A stretch of 55,036 bases of DNA, from NCBI GenBank assembly GCA_945871005.1, contig CAMBUJ010000003.1, positions 1 to 55,036 of the forward strand, in the 5' to 3' direction. The DNA comes from Opitutus sp. GAS368. GTDB taxonomy: Bacteria > Verrucomicrobiota > Verrucomicrobiia > Opitutales > Opitutaceae. The notes below the pieces were generated by a model. The model had not been told where the DNA came from. It did no database searches and saw only the letters and a program-made list of their open reading frames with translations. Shown here piece after piece: positions 1 through 8,858 of the stretch; within the stretch, counting starts at the first letter, position 1, and every line of letters starts with the position of its first letter. The position numbers were made by a program, and so were the translations under genes.

Positions 1-710
1 GCGGCGACGTGACCGGTGGGCGCCCAGGTGTGGAAGGGAAACATGCCTGCAAGGACGGCGAAGCCGGTGAAGATCAGCGCAAAAACGGTGAGTTGGGCGG
101 TGTGGTCAAGGCTGGCCGCAGCCCGGGTCAGTTCGCTCAACCCGAAGCCGGTTGCGTGTCCGGTGGCGTAAATCCAGAGCAACCCGGCCAGCACCAACGC
201 GCTGCCGGCGAAGGAATAGAGCGCCAGTTTCATCGCGCCATACTGGCGGTTGGTGGAGCCCCAGTTCGCGATGAGGAAATATTTGGGCACGATGGCGATT
301 TCGTAAAAAACGAAAAACACGAACGCGTCAGCACTGAGGAAAACCCCGTAGACCCCGCCGATCAGGGCGAGGTAGAAGGCAAAGAACTCCCCTACCCGCT
401 CCTCGATGTTCCAGGAGAACAACACACCGGCGGTGGCGGCCAATCCGGTGAGCACCACCAGCGTCAGGCTGATGCCATCGGCGGCGAGGTGATAATTGAT
501 CCCGAGCTGGGGAATCCAAGGCACGTTGACCAAGGTCACCAACTCGGGTGCCGGCTTGAATCCGAAGGCGGCGACCAAGGTAACGCCCCACGCGGCGAGC
601 GCGGTGAGCAGGGCCACGACGCGGGCTCCGGCCGCAGAGCGTTGACCGACCACCAGAGCGAGCAACGCACCGGCAAACGAAAGATAAATGGCGTAGGGCA
701 GCAGGTTCAT
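1..710 (-). CDS. nuoM: Second NuoM-like proton-pumping subunit of complex I (3' end outside window)
   Basis: Membrane antiporter-like subunit of NADH-quinone oxidoreductase, expected to form one of the proton channels. About 236 residues are visible; the gene runs off the left edge. The start is an ATG at 710-708 that overlaps the stop of the preceding nuoM by four bases. Near residue 75 I read YHLAADGISLTLVVLTGL, the hallmark of NuoM rather than NuoN, then a conserved VFFVFYEIAIVPKYFLI stretch (carrying the membrane Glu typical of the family) and FPFHTWAPTGHV, matching the NuoM/NdhD signature around the broken helix. It is therefore a second, diverged NuoM following the first, not NuoN. A nuoN gene probably follows just outside the window. 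Translation was read by hand; confidence in the family is high and in the exact role of the duplicate lower. Confidence 0.88.
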   Translation of the reverse strand, partial: MNLLPYAIYLSFAGALLALVVGQRSAAGARVVALLTALAAWGVTLVAAFGFKPAPELVTLVNVPWIPQLGINYHLAADGISLTLVVLTGLAATAGVLFSWNIEERVGEFFAFYLALIGGVYGVFLSADAFVFFVFYEIAIVPKYFLIANWGSTNRQYGAMKLALYSFAGSALVLAGLLWIYATGHATGFGLSELTRAAASLDHTAQLTVFALIFTGFAVLAGMFPFHTWAPTGHVA

Positions 711-2221
711 GGCAGGCGGGCGGCCCACGAAGTGACCAGCGGGTTAAGAATGCTCATGAGAAATTGCGGCCAGACGCCGAGGACGAGCATCAGCACGACG
801 GTCGGCACGAGCGTCAGGATCTCCAGCGCGCTGAGATCACGGAAGGAGGCAACTCCAGGGCCTTGCGGGCCGTGGAAGACGCGTTGCCAGAAGGTCAGCA
901 GGAAATACGCGGTGGCGAACAAGCCGAGGCAGCCGATGAACGCCGCCCACGGGGCGAGCCCAAACACGCCACGGAATACCAGGAATTCACCGACAAAACC
1001 GTTTAGACCGGGAAGACCCAGCGAGGAGAACAGCGCTACCCCGCAGAGGCCGGCGAAGATCGGGGCGGACGAGCGCACACCGCCAAAGTCGTGAATCCCG
1101 CGCCGGCCGCCGGAGCGGTTTTCCAAAATACCCACGCAGAAGAACAGGGCGGCGGCGGACAGACCGTGGTTAACCATCTGCAACAACGCGCCGCTGAGCG
1201 CCGCCTGAGCCGCCTCCGTGTGGGTGGTGTAAATCCCTGCACCCGCCACAACGAAGAGCGCGAGCAAGCAGTAGCTCACGTGGTTGATCGACGAGTACGC
1301 GACCATGCGCTTCAGATCCGTCTGCGCCATGGCGGCGAAGGCGCCGAGCACCACGCCTGCGAGGGCAAGCCCGGTGAGCACGGGGGCGGCGGCCTGGAGT
1401 TGCTCTGGGAAAATCGGCCAGAGAATACGGAAGAACCCATAAACCCCCATCTTCGACATGATGCCCGTGAGGAACATAGAGGCCCCGGTGGGCGCCTCGG
1501 AGTAGGCCGAGGGCAACCAGGTGTGGAAGGGGAAAAGCGGCACTTTGACGGCGAGCCCGAGCAGCACGCCGACGAAAATCGCGATGCTCACCGGCTGCCC
1601 GAGCTGGGCGGCGAGGACTCCGCTTTTGGCGAGGGACGCGAGCGCGACGAAGTCAAAGGTGCCGGTTTTCGCAAAGAGCGCGGCGAAGCCCAGGAGCATG
1701 AAGGCGCTGCCGCCGATCGTGTAGACCACGAATTGGTAGGCCGCCCGCGAGGCGCCGGGCCCGCCCCAGAGTTTTATTAAAAAGAACGCCGGCACCAAGC
1801 TCAGCTCCCAGAACAGAAACCAAGGGAAGAAATCCAGGGCGAGGAACACGCCGAGGGCCGCACCTTGGAGAAGCAGGAACAGGAGGCCGAACAGGCGCGG
1901 GTCGCGGTCAATTTTCCACGAGGCCAAAAGCGCGGTCGGGGCGATCAGCCCGGTGAGCGCCACCAACGACAGGCTCATGCCGTCGAGCCCAAGGTGGTAG
2001 CTGACATTGAGCCAAGCGATCCACGCGTGTTGCTCGACCAATTGGTAACCGGAAGCGGACGGTTGGAAGACGGCCCACGCCACTGCGGCAAGACCGAGCG
2101 TTGTGAGGCTGAACCCGAGCGCGAGGGCGCGACTGAAACGCGGGCTGAGGCGCGGATTGCACGCCAGCAGGAGCGCGCCGAACCAAGGCGTCAGGATGAT
2201 CGTGGTGAGCAAGCAGTTCAT
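707..2221 (-). CDS. nuoM: NADH-quinone oxidoreductase subunit M
   Basis: Antiporter-like membrane subunit of respiratory complex I, 504 residues, the usual length for NuoM. It shows YHLGLDGMSLSLVALTGL near residue 55, the FLFWELSLVPAFFLIKLWGG segment with the conserved Glu, VPLFPFHTWLPSAYSEAPTG with the family HTWLP motif, and LKRMVAYSSINHVSY with the conserved Lys/His region. The whole protein is a series of hydrophobic helices. The start ATG at 2221 overlaps the nuoL stop (ATGA), and its own stop overlaps the start of the second NuoM in the same way, so translation of all three is probably coupled. Transcribed from the nuoA side with the rest of the operon. Confidence 0.95.
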   Translation of the reverse strand: MNCLLTTIILTPWFGALLLACNPRLSPRFSRALALGFSLTTLGLAAVAWAVFQPSASGYQLVEQHAWIAWLNVSYHLGLDGMSLSLVALTGLIAPTALLASWKIDRDPRLFGLLFLLLQGAALGVFLALDFFPWFLFWELSLVPAFFLIKLWGGPGASRAAYQFVVYTIGGSAFMLLGFAALFAKTGTFDFVALASLAKSGVLAAQLGQPVSIAIFVGVLLGLAVKVPLFPFHTWLPSAYSEAPTGASMFLTGIMSKMGVYGFFRILWPIFPEQLQAAAPVLTGLALAGVVLGAFAAMAQTDLKRMVAYSSINHVSYCLLALFVVAGAGIYTTHTEAAQAALSGALLQMVNHGLSAAALFFCVGILENRSGGRRGIHDFGGVRSSAPIFAGLCGVALFSSLGLPGLNGFVGEFLVFRGVFGLAPWAAFIGCLGLFATAYFLLTFWQRVFHGPQGPGVASFRDLSALEILTLVPTVVLMLVLGVWPQFLMSILNPLVTSWAARLP

Positions 2222-4248
2222 CGGGCACCTCCCATCGACAGCGATAACACCAAGACCAGGACAATAAACGCCACGGCGATGACGCGGAGGTAGCCGTGGG
2301 CTTCGCCGGTTTGGGTTTTGGAATAAACCCGCCCGGTTCCGCGGATGCCGTCGCTCGCGGCGTCGAAGCCGCCGTTGAGGTTGTCCTCATCGAACTGGCG
2401 ATTCACCGAGCCCGAAAAAAGACCGACCAGGCCGATAAAGTTAACCAACCCGCCGATGACGTAGCGGTCGAGTTTGTCGGCCAGGGAGGCGAGCAGGTCG
2501 TTTAAGTGGCCGACGGTGGCCGCGTAGAGTTCGTCAAAACCGAGGCGGTTGGCCAACGCAGCCATAACCGAAGGGGCGGCGGTACTGAGCGGGTCGTGGG
2601 CTTCGGCGGTTTGCCGCAGTTTTTTCCCGTAGAGCCGCCAACCGAGGCCAAGGCCGGAACCGACCAGGCCGATGGAGAGAAACATCAGTCCGCCGCCCTC
2701 GAGCAGGTGGCCGAAGTCAGCGTGAACCGCCTCACCGGCGAGGGTGGCTTGCAGCCAGGGATAAGCCGGAGTGCCGAGGAAGCCGAGCAACACGGCACAA
2801 ACCGCCAGCACGACGAGCGGCACGGTCATGACAGCGGAGTTTTCGTGGGCGTGGTCGGCCGCGTGCGAACGGGGTTTGCCAAAGAAAGTCTCGGCGACAA
2901 GGCGGCTCATGTAGAAGGCGGTGAGCACCACCGCGGCCAGCGCGGCGTAGAGCGGTAGGTGGGAAACGTGCCAGCCGTGGGCGGCGTGGAGAATGCCTTC
3001 CTTACTCCAGAAGCCGGAGAACAGGAATGGCACGCCGGAGAGCGCCATCATGCCGACAGCGAAGGTGGCGAAGGTGATTTTCAGGCGCGTGCGCAGGCCG
3101 CCCAGTTGGCGAATGTCCTGCTCGTGGTGCGCGGCGTGAATGACCGAACCGGCACCAAGGAACAGCAGCGCCTTAAAAAAGGCGTGGGTGAGCAGGTGGA
3201 AAATCGCCGCGGTCCACGAACCGACGCCCAGCGCCAGCATCATGTAGCCGAGTTGGGAAACCGTGGAGAAGGCGAGGACGCGCTTGATGTCGTTTTGGGC
3301 GCAGGCGATCAGCGCGCCCATCAGCGCGGTGATTGCGCCGATAAAGGCGACCACGGTGAGCGCATGCACCGGCACGGCGGCAAGCACGGCGTCGGCGGAC
3401 ATCAGCGGATACACCCGGGCAACCAGAAATACGCCGGCGGCGACCATGGTGGCGGCGTGGATCAGCGCGCTGACGGGCGTGGGGCCTTCCATCGCGTCGG
3501 GCAGCCAGACGTGGAGGGGAAACTGGCCGGACTTGCCGACCGCGCCACAGAAGATGAGCAAGCCAATGGCGGTCGAAAGCGCCAGGCCGCAGCAGGCGAG
3601 GGTTTGGCCGGAGAGCGCGGCGAGCGTGGCAGTTTCAAGCACGCCCTGGCCGTTATCGAAAAACAGTAGCGAGCCGCCTGCCTCAGAGAGCCAGAGCAGG
3701 CCGAGCAGCAGGCCGAGATCGCCGATGCGGGTGGTGAGAAAGGCTTTTTTGGCGGCGGCCGCAGCGGACGGTTTGTGAAACCAGAATCCGATGAGCAAAT
3801 ACGAAGCGAGGCCGACCAACTCCCAGCAGATGAACAGCAGCAGAAGGCTGTTGGCGATCAGCAGTCCGAGCATCGCCGCGGCGAAGAAACTTAGGAAGCA
3901 GAAGAAGCGGGAGAAATTTTTATCCTCCTTCATGTAGCCGAGGCTGAAGGTGAAAATCAGCGTGCCGACGAAGGTGACCATCACGCACATGAGGGCGGTG
4001 AGCGGATCGAGGAGGAAACCCAGACGGAGCGCGCCGGTACCGAGGTCGAACCAGGCGAAGTTAAACACCGCGTGGGCGGCGGGGTTTTGCAACGCGCCGG
4101 CGAGCGCGAGGCACGACAGCACGAAGGATCCGGCCATGGCGAAAATCGCGGCGAGCGCGATGCCCCGGTGCCGGGAAAACGCGCCGACAGCGGCAACCAG
4201 GAGCGGCAGGGCGGGGATTAGCCAGAGGTGTTGGGCGGTAAGGGTCAT
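2218..4248 (-). CDS. nuoL: NADH-quinone oxidoreductase subunit L
   Basis: Largest antiporter-like subunit of complex I, 676 residues, which carries the long lateral amphipathic helix at its C-terminus. Recognisable segments are LGYMKEDKNFSRFFCFLSFF, LLLFICWELVGLASYLLIGF (conserved membrane Glu), GKSGQFPLHVWLPDAMEGPT with the HVWLPDAMEGPTPVSALIHAAT signature, and NDIKRVLAFSTVSQLGYM. The last third is a less conserved region ending in a single hydrophobic helix, as in other NuoL proteins. It starts 3 nt after the nuoK stop and overlaps the downstream nuoM start by four bases. Confidence 0.96.
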   Translation of the reverse strand: MTLTAQHLWLIPALPLLVAAVGAFSRHRGIALAAIFAMAGSFVLSCLALAGALQNPAAHAVFNFAWFDLGTGALRLGFLLDPLTALMCVMVTFVGTLIFTFSLGYMKEDKNFSRFFCFLSFFAAAMLGLLIANSLLLLFICWELVGLASYLLIGFWFHKPSAAAAAKKAFLTTRIGDLGLLLGLLWLSEAGGSLLFFDNGQGVLETATLAALSGQTLACCGLALSTAIGLLIFCGAVGKSGQFPLHVWLPDAMEGPTPVSALIHAATMVAAGVFLVARVYPLMSADAVLAAVPVHALTVVAFIGAITALMGALIACAQNDIKRVLAFSTVSQLGYMMLALGVGSWTAAIFHLLTHAFFKALLFLGAGSVIHAAHHEQDIRQLGGLRTRLKITFATFAVGMMALSGVPFLFSGFWSKEGILHAAHGWHVSHLPLYAALAAVVLTAFYMSRLVAETFFGKPRSHAADHAHENSAVMTVPLVVLAVCAVLLGFLGTPAYPWLQATLAGEAVHADFGHLLEGGGLMFLSIGLVGSGLGLGWRLYGKKLRQTAEAHDPLSTAAPSVMAALANRLGFDELYAATVGHLNDLLASLADKLDRYVIGGLVNFIGLVGLFSGSVNRQFDEDNLNGGFDAASDGIRGTGRVYSKTQTGEAHGYLRVIAVAFIVLVLVLSLSMGGAR

Positions 4249-4251
4249 GGC

Positions 4252-4563
4252 TCAGCCTTTCAGGCATGTGGCGTCTTGCAGGCGGACGGACTTCTGGTGG
4301 CGGTAGACCGCGATGATCAGGGCCAGGCCAACCGCAGCTTCGGCGGCGGCGACGGCGATCGAGAACAGCACGAAAATCACCCCGCTGGCCGGGGCGGGCG
4401 ACGGGCCAAAACGCCAAAAGGCGATGAAGTTGATGTTGGCCGCGTTGAGCATCAGTTCGATGCCGAGCAGCACGAGGATGGTGTTGCTCCGGGCGAGCGC
4501 TCCGGTGAGGCCGATGCAAAACAGGGCGCTCGAAATGAGCAGGCAAAGGTGAAGCGAGCTCAT
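4252..4563 (-). CDS. nuoK: NADH-quinone oxidoreductase subunit K
   Basis: Small three-helix membrane subunit of complex I, 103 residues, standard size. The segment ILVLLGIELMLNAANINFIA contains the conserved intramembrane Glu of helix 2, and VLFSIAVAAAEAAVGLALII contains the second conserved Glu of helix 3; both belong to the proton pathway (family knowledge). The start ATG at 4563 overlaps the nuoJ stop (ATGA). The C-terminal tail, about ten polar residues after the last helix, is slightly longer than minimal homologues. Confidence 0.95.
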   Translation of the reverse strand: MSSLHLCLLISSALFCIGLTGALARSNTILVLLGIELMLNAANINFIAFWRFGPSPAPASGVIFVLFSIAVAAAEAAVGLALIIAVYRHQKSVRLQDATCLKG

Positions 4564-5078
4564 GCGGCGTCCTCGGTTTTTTGAGGTTTATCGGTGGCGG
4601 CGAGCACCGTGGCCCCGAGCAGAGCGACGGTCAGGATTAGCCCGACGATGAGCAGCGCGGCCCCATGATGGTTCATCAGCTCCAAGCCGGTGTCTTTAAC
4701 CGAAAGCGTGGGTGCGGTCGCAGTGGCGGCGGGCAGCTTGGTCGACAGAATCGCCGAACCGAGCACAGCGGCGAGGCAGGCGCCCACCGTGATGGCGGAA
4801 AACGCCCGCCACTGCGCGTCGGGTTCGACCGGCCGGGAAATTTCCAAACCTTGGCGGGTGAGCAGCACCGCAAACAGCACCACCATCGAGATGGCGCCTA
4901 CGTAGACGAGGATTTGGGCAAAGGCCACAAACTCGGCGCCGGCCCAGAGGTAAAAGGCGGCGACGCCGGCCCAACTGGCGACGAGCAGCAGGGCGCTGTG
5001 GATCAAGTTGCGCAGCAGCAGAGCGACGCCGGCGGAACCGAGCATCAGCCCGGCGATGAGGAAGAGGGCGACGGTCAT
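4560..5078 (-). CDS. nuoJ: NADH-quinone oxidoreductase subunit J
   Basis: Membrane subunit of complex I, 172 residues. The start is placed at the ATG at 5078, where the protein begins MTVALFLIAGLMLGSAGVAL and where the codon overlaps the nuoH stop (ATGA). The reading frame continues upstream inside nuoH, but that extension is arginine/proline-rich and unlike the family. The segment AEFVAFAQILVYVGAISMVV corresponds to the conserved NuoJ helix 3 pi-bulge region (family knowledge). Two further helices follow, and the C-terminus is a short charged tail. Confidence 0.94.
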   Translation of the reverse strand: MTVALFLIAGLMLGSAGVALLLRNLIHSALLLVASWAGVAAFYLWAGAEFVAFAQILVYVGAISMVVLFAVLLTRQGLEISRPVEPDAQWRAFSAITVGACLAAVLGSAILSTKLPAATATAPTLSVKDTGLELMNHHGAALLIVGLILTVALLGATVLAATDKPQKTEDAA

Positions 5079-6322
5079 GACGCGTAACGGTAGGTGCGCG
5101 GCGCAAAGCCGGCGGAGAGGGTGCGGCCGAGGAGCAGAAAAGGGGTCACCACGAGGGCGAGGGCGATAGCCCAGCGGACCAAGTTGAGCGGACCCGACCA
5201 GTGGGCGGTGAGCGACCAGAACGCGGCGTTGCCGACGTTGAGCAGGGCGAGGGGCACCAGAAATTGCCACGACAGGCGGGTCAGCTGGTCGATGCGCAGT
5301 CGGAGCAGCGTGCCGCGAATCCAGATGAAGAACACCAACATGCCGACGAGTTTACCCATGAACCAAAGGTACGAGGGGATGAACTCCAGGAACGGAGCCG
5401 GGGCCTGCCAGCCGCCTAGGAACAGCGTAACGCCCAGCCCGCTCAGGGCGGTCATGCCGAAATACTCAGCCATGAAGAACAGCGCGTATTTGAAACCCGA
5501 ATATTCGGTCAGGTGGCCGGCGACCAGTTCGCTCTCGGCCTCCGGCAAGTCGAAGGGCGAGCGGTTGGTTTCCGCCAGGGTTGCGATGAGGAAAATGATA
5601 AAGCCGGCAAAACCCCACGGGGTGAAAACGAACCAGTGCGGCAACAGGCCAAAACTCCACACGCCTTGGCTTTGCACGATGGCCACGGTGGAGAGCGTGC
5701 CGGTCACCAACACGATCGGCACCACCGAGAGAATCAGCGGCAATTCGTAGCTGATCAGCTGGGCGAGGGCTCGCATGGCGGCCAGCAGCGAGTACTTGTT
5801 GCGGCTCGACCAGCCGGCCATGAACAGGGCCAGCTCGGAGGCGCACCCGGCGGCAAAGAAGTACAGCAACGCCGCATCGAGTTCGACGGGGACGAGGTGG
5901 CGGCCAACGGGTAGCACCGCGAAAGTCATGAGCGAAAACGCCACCACCACCACGGGGGCAAGGAAGTGGAGGAGTTTATCGGCGGCGGCGGGCACGATGT
6001 CCTCCTTGGTGAGCGCCTTGATCGCGTCGGCAAACGGCTGGCTCAGGCCGAAGAGCTTGTGGCGAAGGTGAAACGGCAGGATGGAAAACTTGGGGACGCC
6101 GGCGCGGTTGGGGCCGAGGCGGTTTTGCAGGCGGCCGAGCAGCTTGCGCTCGGCGACGGTGGTGAAAGCAAAAAACAGGCTGAAACCCAAAACCACGGCG
6201 AGGATCGTGATCAGGTGATGCCCGAGCCATTGCGCCGGAGCGGGCAACAGCTGCACAACTGCATCGCGCAGCTCGAGGGGGGCGCGTTCCAAGAACGGTT
6301 CGGAGGCGAGGACGGCGCTCAT
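5075..6322 (-). CDS. nuoH: NADH-quinone oxidoreductase subunit H
   Basis: Membrane subunit at the junction with the hydrophilic arm, helping form the quinone chamber; 415 residues. Signatures seen are ERKLLGRLQNRLGPNRAGVP after the first helix, the QPFADAIKALTKEDIVP loop, and AETNRSPFDLPEAESELVAG, which is the acidic quinone-site loop. The ending GRTLSAGFAPRTYRYAS is hydrophilic. The N-terminus carries an extra 30 or so residues before the first helix. The start ATG at 6322 overlaps the nuoI stop (ATGA). It lies after nuoI rather than before it, the reverse of the common H-I order. Confidence 0.95.
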   Translation of the reverse strand: MSAVLASEPFLERAPLELRDAVVQLLPAPAQWLGHHLITILAVVLGFSLFFAFTTVAERKLLGRLQNRLGPNRAGVPKFSILPFHLRHKLFGLSQPFADAIKALTKEDIVPAAADKLLHFLAPVVVVAFSLMTFAVLPVGRHLVPVELDAALLYFFAAGCASELALFMAGWSSRNKYSLLAAMRALAQLISYELPLILSVVPIVLVTGTLSTVAIVQSQGVWSFGLLPHWFVFTPWGFAGFIIFLIATLAETNRSPFDLPEAESELVAGHLTEYSGFKYALFFMAEYFGMTALSGLGVTLFLGGWQAPAPFLEFIPSYLWFMGKLVGMLVFFIWIRGTLLRLRIDQLTRLSWQFLVPLALLNVGNAAFWSLTAHWSGPLNLVRWAIALALVVTPFLLLGRTLSAGFAPRTYRYAS

Positions 6323-6963
6323 GGGGTAGCGGGAGGAGGAGTTTGCGGCGCGGGAACTGCGGGCGCAGCCGGGGCTGCGGGTTTAGCCGCAGCGGCAGCG
6401 GCTTTGGCGGCGGCCGCCGCTTTGGCTTTTTCTTCGGCGGCGAGTCGCTCGGCGGCCAGGCGGCCATCGACTTCGGCGGCCTCCACCGGATGGATCTGGT
6501 GGTAGTAGGCGTTGGACTTGGCCAACTGCTCGCGGTTAAGCAGCAACTCGGTGAAGCGGTTGGTCGCGGTGATCTCAAACACCTTGTCCATCTTGATCGA
6601 GTCGAAGGGGCAGACCTCCACGCAGATCTGGCAACCCATGCACACCGAGGTATCGATGTTAAAAACCGTCGGGTAGAACTGGGCCTTGCCGGTGGCATCG
6701 GGCTTCTTGTCCTTGCTGCGCACGATCACGATGCACTGGGGCGGGCATTCCTTTTCGCAGGTCAGGCAGGACACGCAGCGCAACGTGCCCATGGGATCGT
6801 CGGCGCTTTCGCTCACGAGGAAGGGGAAATTCCGATACGCCTCGGGCACGGGAATGTGCTGCTCGGGGTATTCGACGGTGACGAGGCGCGCGGGGTCGTG
6901 AAAACTCCCGAGGAAGTTTTTGGCGGTGACCGCGAGGCCGTTGAGGATGCCGGTGCCGAGCAT
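6319..6963 (-). CDS. nuoI: NADH-quinone oxidoreductase subunit I (two 4Fe-4S clusters) with Ala/Pro-rich tail
   Basis: Ferredoxin-like subunit carrying clusters N6a and N6b of complex I, about 214 residues. The start is the ATG at 6963, 11 nt after the nuoD stop; the open frame upstream lies inside nuoD and is not plausible protein. Two complete 4Fe-4S motifs are present: CVSCLTCEKECP at about residues 63-74 and CMGCQICVEVCP at about 108-119. After the conserved core, the last 50 or so residues are a low-complexity stretch of Ala, Lys/Glu and then Pro, ending QTPPPATP. That tail is longer than in typical NuoI and looks like a flexible linker. No strong ribosome-binding site was seen upstream. 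Confidence 0.93.
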   Translation of the reverse strand: MLGTGILNGLAVTAKNFLGSFHDPARLVTVEYPEQHIPVPEAYRNFPFLVSESADDPMGTLRCVSCLTCEKECPPQCIVIVRSKDKKPDATGKAQFYPTVFNIDTSVCMGCQICVEVCPFDSIKMDKVFEITATNRFTELLLNREQLAKSNAYYHQIHPVEAAEVDGRLAAERLAAEEKAKAAAAAKAAAAAAKPAAPAAPAVPAPQTPPPATP

Positions 6964-6974
6964 GTTTTTTGGAG

Positions 6975-8171
6975 TTAGCGGTCCACTTCGCCCAGGACGA
7001 TGTCGATGCTGCCGAGGATCACCACGGAGTCGGCAAGGGTGTGCCCGAGGCACATGTCCTCGAGCAGCGTGAGGTTAATAAGGGAGGGCGGACGCACGCG
7101 GTAGCGGTAGGGATTGGGGCTGCCGTCGCTGATCAGGTGGAAGCCGATTTCGCCCTTGGGCCCCTCGATGCGGCCGTAGGCTTCGCCGGCTTTGGGGCGG
7201 TGGCCACGCTGCTTGGCCTTGGGATCCATGATCGGGCCGGCGGGTAAATCGCGGAATGCCTGGGCGAGGATTTTGACCGATTCACGCATTTCCAAAATGC
7301 GGATCATGTAGCGGTCGTAGGTGTCGCCGTGGTCGCCGAGCGGCACGCGGAAATCCATGCGCCCGTAAAACCCGTAGGCATCGACCTTGCGCAGGTCGTA
7401 ATCGACGCCGCTGGCACGCAGAACCGGTCCGGTGAGACCGGCGTTGATCGCTTGGGCGGCATTCACCCGGCCGATGCCCTGGGTGCGGGCGAGCATGATC
7501 TCGTTGCCGGTGAGCATGCGCTCGTACTCGTCGAGGAAGCGCGGGAAGTTTTCCACCAGCTTGCGGGCGGCTTCGAGCCACTCGGGCGTCGGATCGACGC
7601 GGCAGCCACCGAAGCGCTGGTAGTTGCACATCATGCGCGAGCCGGTGAGCGACTCGAACAGGTCGATGATCTTTTCGCGCTCGCGGAAGGCGTAAAGCAA
7701 CGGAGTAAACGAGGTGCCGAGGTCGTTGAAGAGGAAGCCGACCAAACACGAGTGGTTCACCAGGCGGGTCATCTCGGCCAAGATGATGCGCAGGTACTGG
7801 GCGCGATCGGGCACGGGCTGGCCGAGGAGTTTCTCGGCCGCGAAGGCATAGGCCCAGTTGGTCGAAAGCGAGCACAGGTAATCGAGCCGGTCGGTGTAGG
7901 GCATCGACGCAAGATAACTGGTGTTTTCCGCGATTTTCTCGTGGTTGCGGTGCAGGTATCCAAACACCGGCTTCAACTTAACGATTTGCTCGCCGTCGAG
8001 GGTGGCGACCATGCGGAAAACGCCATGGGTGGACGGGTGCTGCGGTCCCATCGATACCTCCAGTAAATCGCCGTGAAACGGGTCGGTCACCGAGCGCACA
8101 ATCGGCCCGGCGACCGGGGCAAAGGGCGAAGCGGCGGGGAAGGAGCCACAGGAATTGCCGGAAGGGTTCAT
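6975..8171 (-). CDS. nuoD: NADH-quinone oxidoreductase subunit D
   Basis: 49-kDa-type subunit forming the quinone reduction site, 398 residues. The ATG at 8171 is chosen because it overlaps the nuoC stop (ATGA) and precedes a plausible N-terminus; the frame continues upstream inside nuoC without family likeness. The segment MGPQHPSTHGVFRMVATLDG contains the HPSTHG loop lining the quinone site, followed by GYLHRNHEKIAENTSY. The C-terminus carries GSIDIVLGEVDR, the family ending. NuoC and NuoD are separate genes here, not the NuoCD fusion seen in some bacteria. Confidence 0.96.
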   Translation of the reverse strand: MNPSGNSCGSFPAASPFAPVAGPIVRSVTDPFHGDLLEVSMGPQHPSTHGVFRMVATLDGEQIVKLKPVFGYLHRNHEKIAENTSYLASMPYTDRLDYLCSLSTNWAYAFAAEKLLGQPVPDRAQYLRIILAEMTRLVNHSCLVGFLFNDLGTSFTPLLYAFREREKIIDLFESLTGSRMMCNYQRFGGCRVDPTPEWLEAARKLVENFPRFLDEYERMLTGNEIMLARTQGIGRVNAAQAINAGLTGPVLRASGVDYDLRKVDAYGFYGRMDFRVPLGDHGDTYDRYMIRILEMRESVKILAQAFRDLPAGPIMDPKAKQRGHRPKAGEAYGRIEGPKGEIGFHLISDGSPNPYRYRVRPPSLINLTLLEDMCLGHTLADSVVILGSIDIVLGEVDR

Positions 8172-8857
8172 GAGGCGGAAGACGTCGGGTTGACTACGGG
8201 CACGGGTGCGGCGGCGGCCGCAGCGGCCACGGCAGCTTGGTGGGCTTTTGCGCGGACGAGCACCTCGTCGTGGGCGGTCGGCTCCCACTCGTAGTCGTCG
8301 GGCTCGACGTAGTCTTTGCGCATCGGGTGGTCGACGAACTCATCCCAGAGCAGCAGGCGGCGCAGGTCGGGGTGGCCGGAAAACACGATGCCGAACAGAT
8401 CAAAAATTTCCCGCTCCTGGAAATCGCATGAGCGCCAGACCGGGGTGAGCGACGGCAGGGTGACGGCGTCGGTGCGGTTGGCGGTGCGCAGGCGCACGAT
8501 GACCGGGCCGTGTTTCAGGGCCATCGAGTAGAGGAAATACACCGCCTCAAGGTAACCGGGCTCAACGCGTACGGTTTTGGTTTCCACCACCTTTGAGGGG
8601 CCGCCGGCAGGATCGGGCACCGTGCTTTTGACGGTGTCGGTGATCTCTTTTTCCGGCCAGTCAATGCCGGTGACGTTGGAACAATAATCCAGGCGAAGCA
8701 CCGGGTCGTCGCGGAGGAATTCGGCGATCTCGCGGGCCTGGGCAGCACCGAGCAACAGCGAGTGTTCGGCGGCGGCGCCCGGGTTGGTGACGGCGGCGAC
8801 CGCGGCCGAGGGGAAACGGGCGAGAAGGCGGTCGCGGAGCTGTTCGACGGTTTCCAT
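8168..8857 (-). CDS. nuoC: NADH-quinone oxidoreductase subunit C
   Basis: 30-kDa-type hydrophilic subunit of complex I, 229 residues. The family signature is clear: ERE-IFDLFGI, then GHPDLRRLLLWDEFVDHPMR and KDY. The start ATG at 8857 lies one base after the nuoB stop. The last 30 or so residues are Ala-rich with Pro/Val and end in SerAla-type sequence. This low-complexity extension resembles in style the one on NuoI. The mid-region has an insert (residues about 70-90) around a Pro/Gly-rich turn. Confidence 0.94.
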   Translation of the reverse strand: METVEQLRDRLLARFPSAAVAAVTNPGAAAEHSLLLGAAQAREIAEFLRDDPVLRLDYCSNVTGIDWPEKEITDTVKSTVPDPAGGPSKVVETKTVRVEPGYLEAVYFLYSMALKHGPVIVRLRTANRTDAVTLPSLTPVWRSCDFQEREIFDLFGIVFSGHPDLRRLLLWDEFVDHPMRKDYVEPDDYEWEPTAHDEVLVRAKAHQAAVAAAAAAAPVPVVNPTSSAS

Positions 8858-8858
8858 A

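Noticed and set aside
1-710. Calling the left-edge gene nuoN
   Set aside because: The visible sequence carries NuoM hallmarks (DGISLTLVVLTGL, FPFHTWAPTGHV) rather than NuoN ones, so it is treated as a second NuoM.
9-1094. A long plus-strand open frame over the nuoM genes
   Set aside because: Composition is Gly/Glu/His/Arg-rich with no family likeness, and the opposite strand holds clear NuoM motifs.
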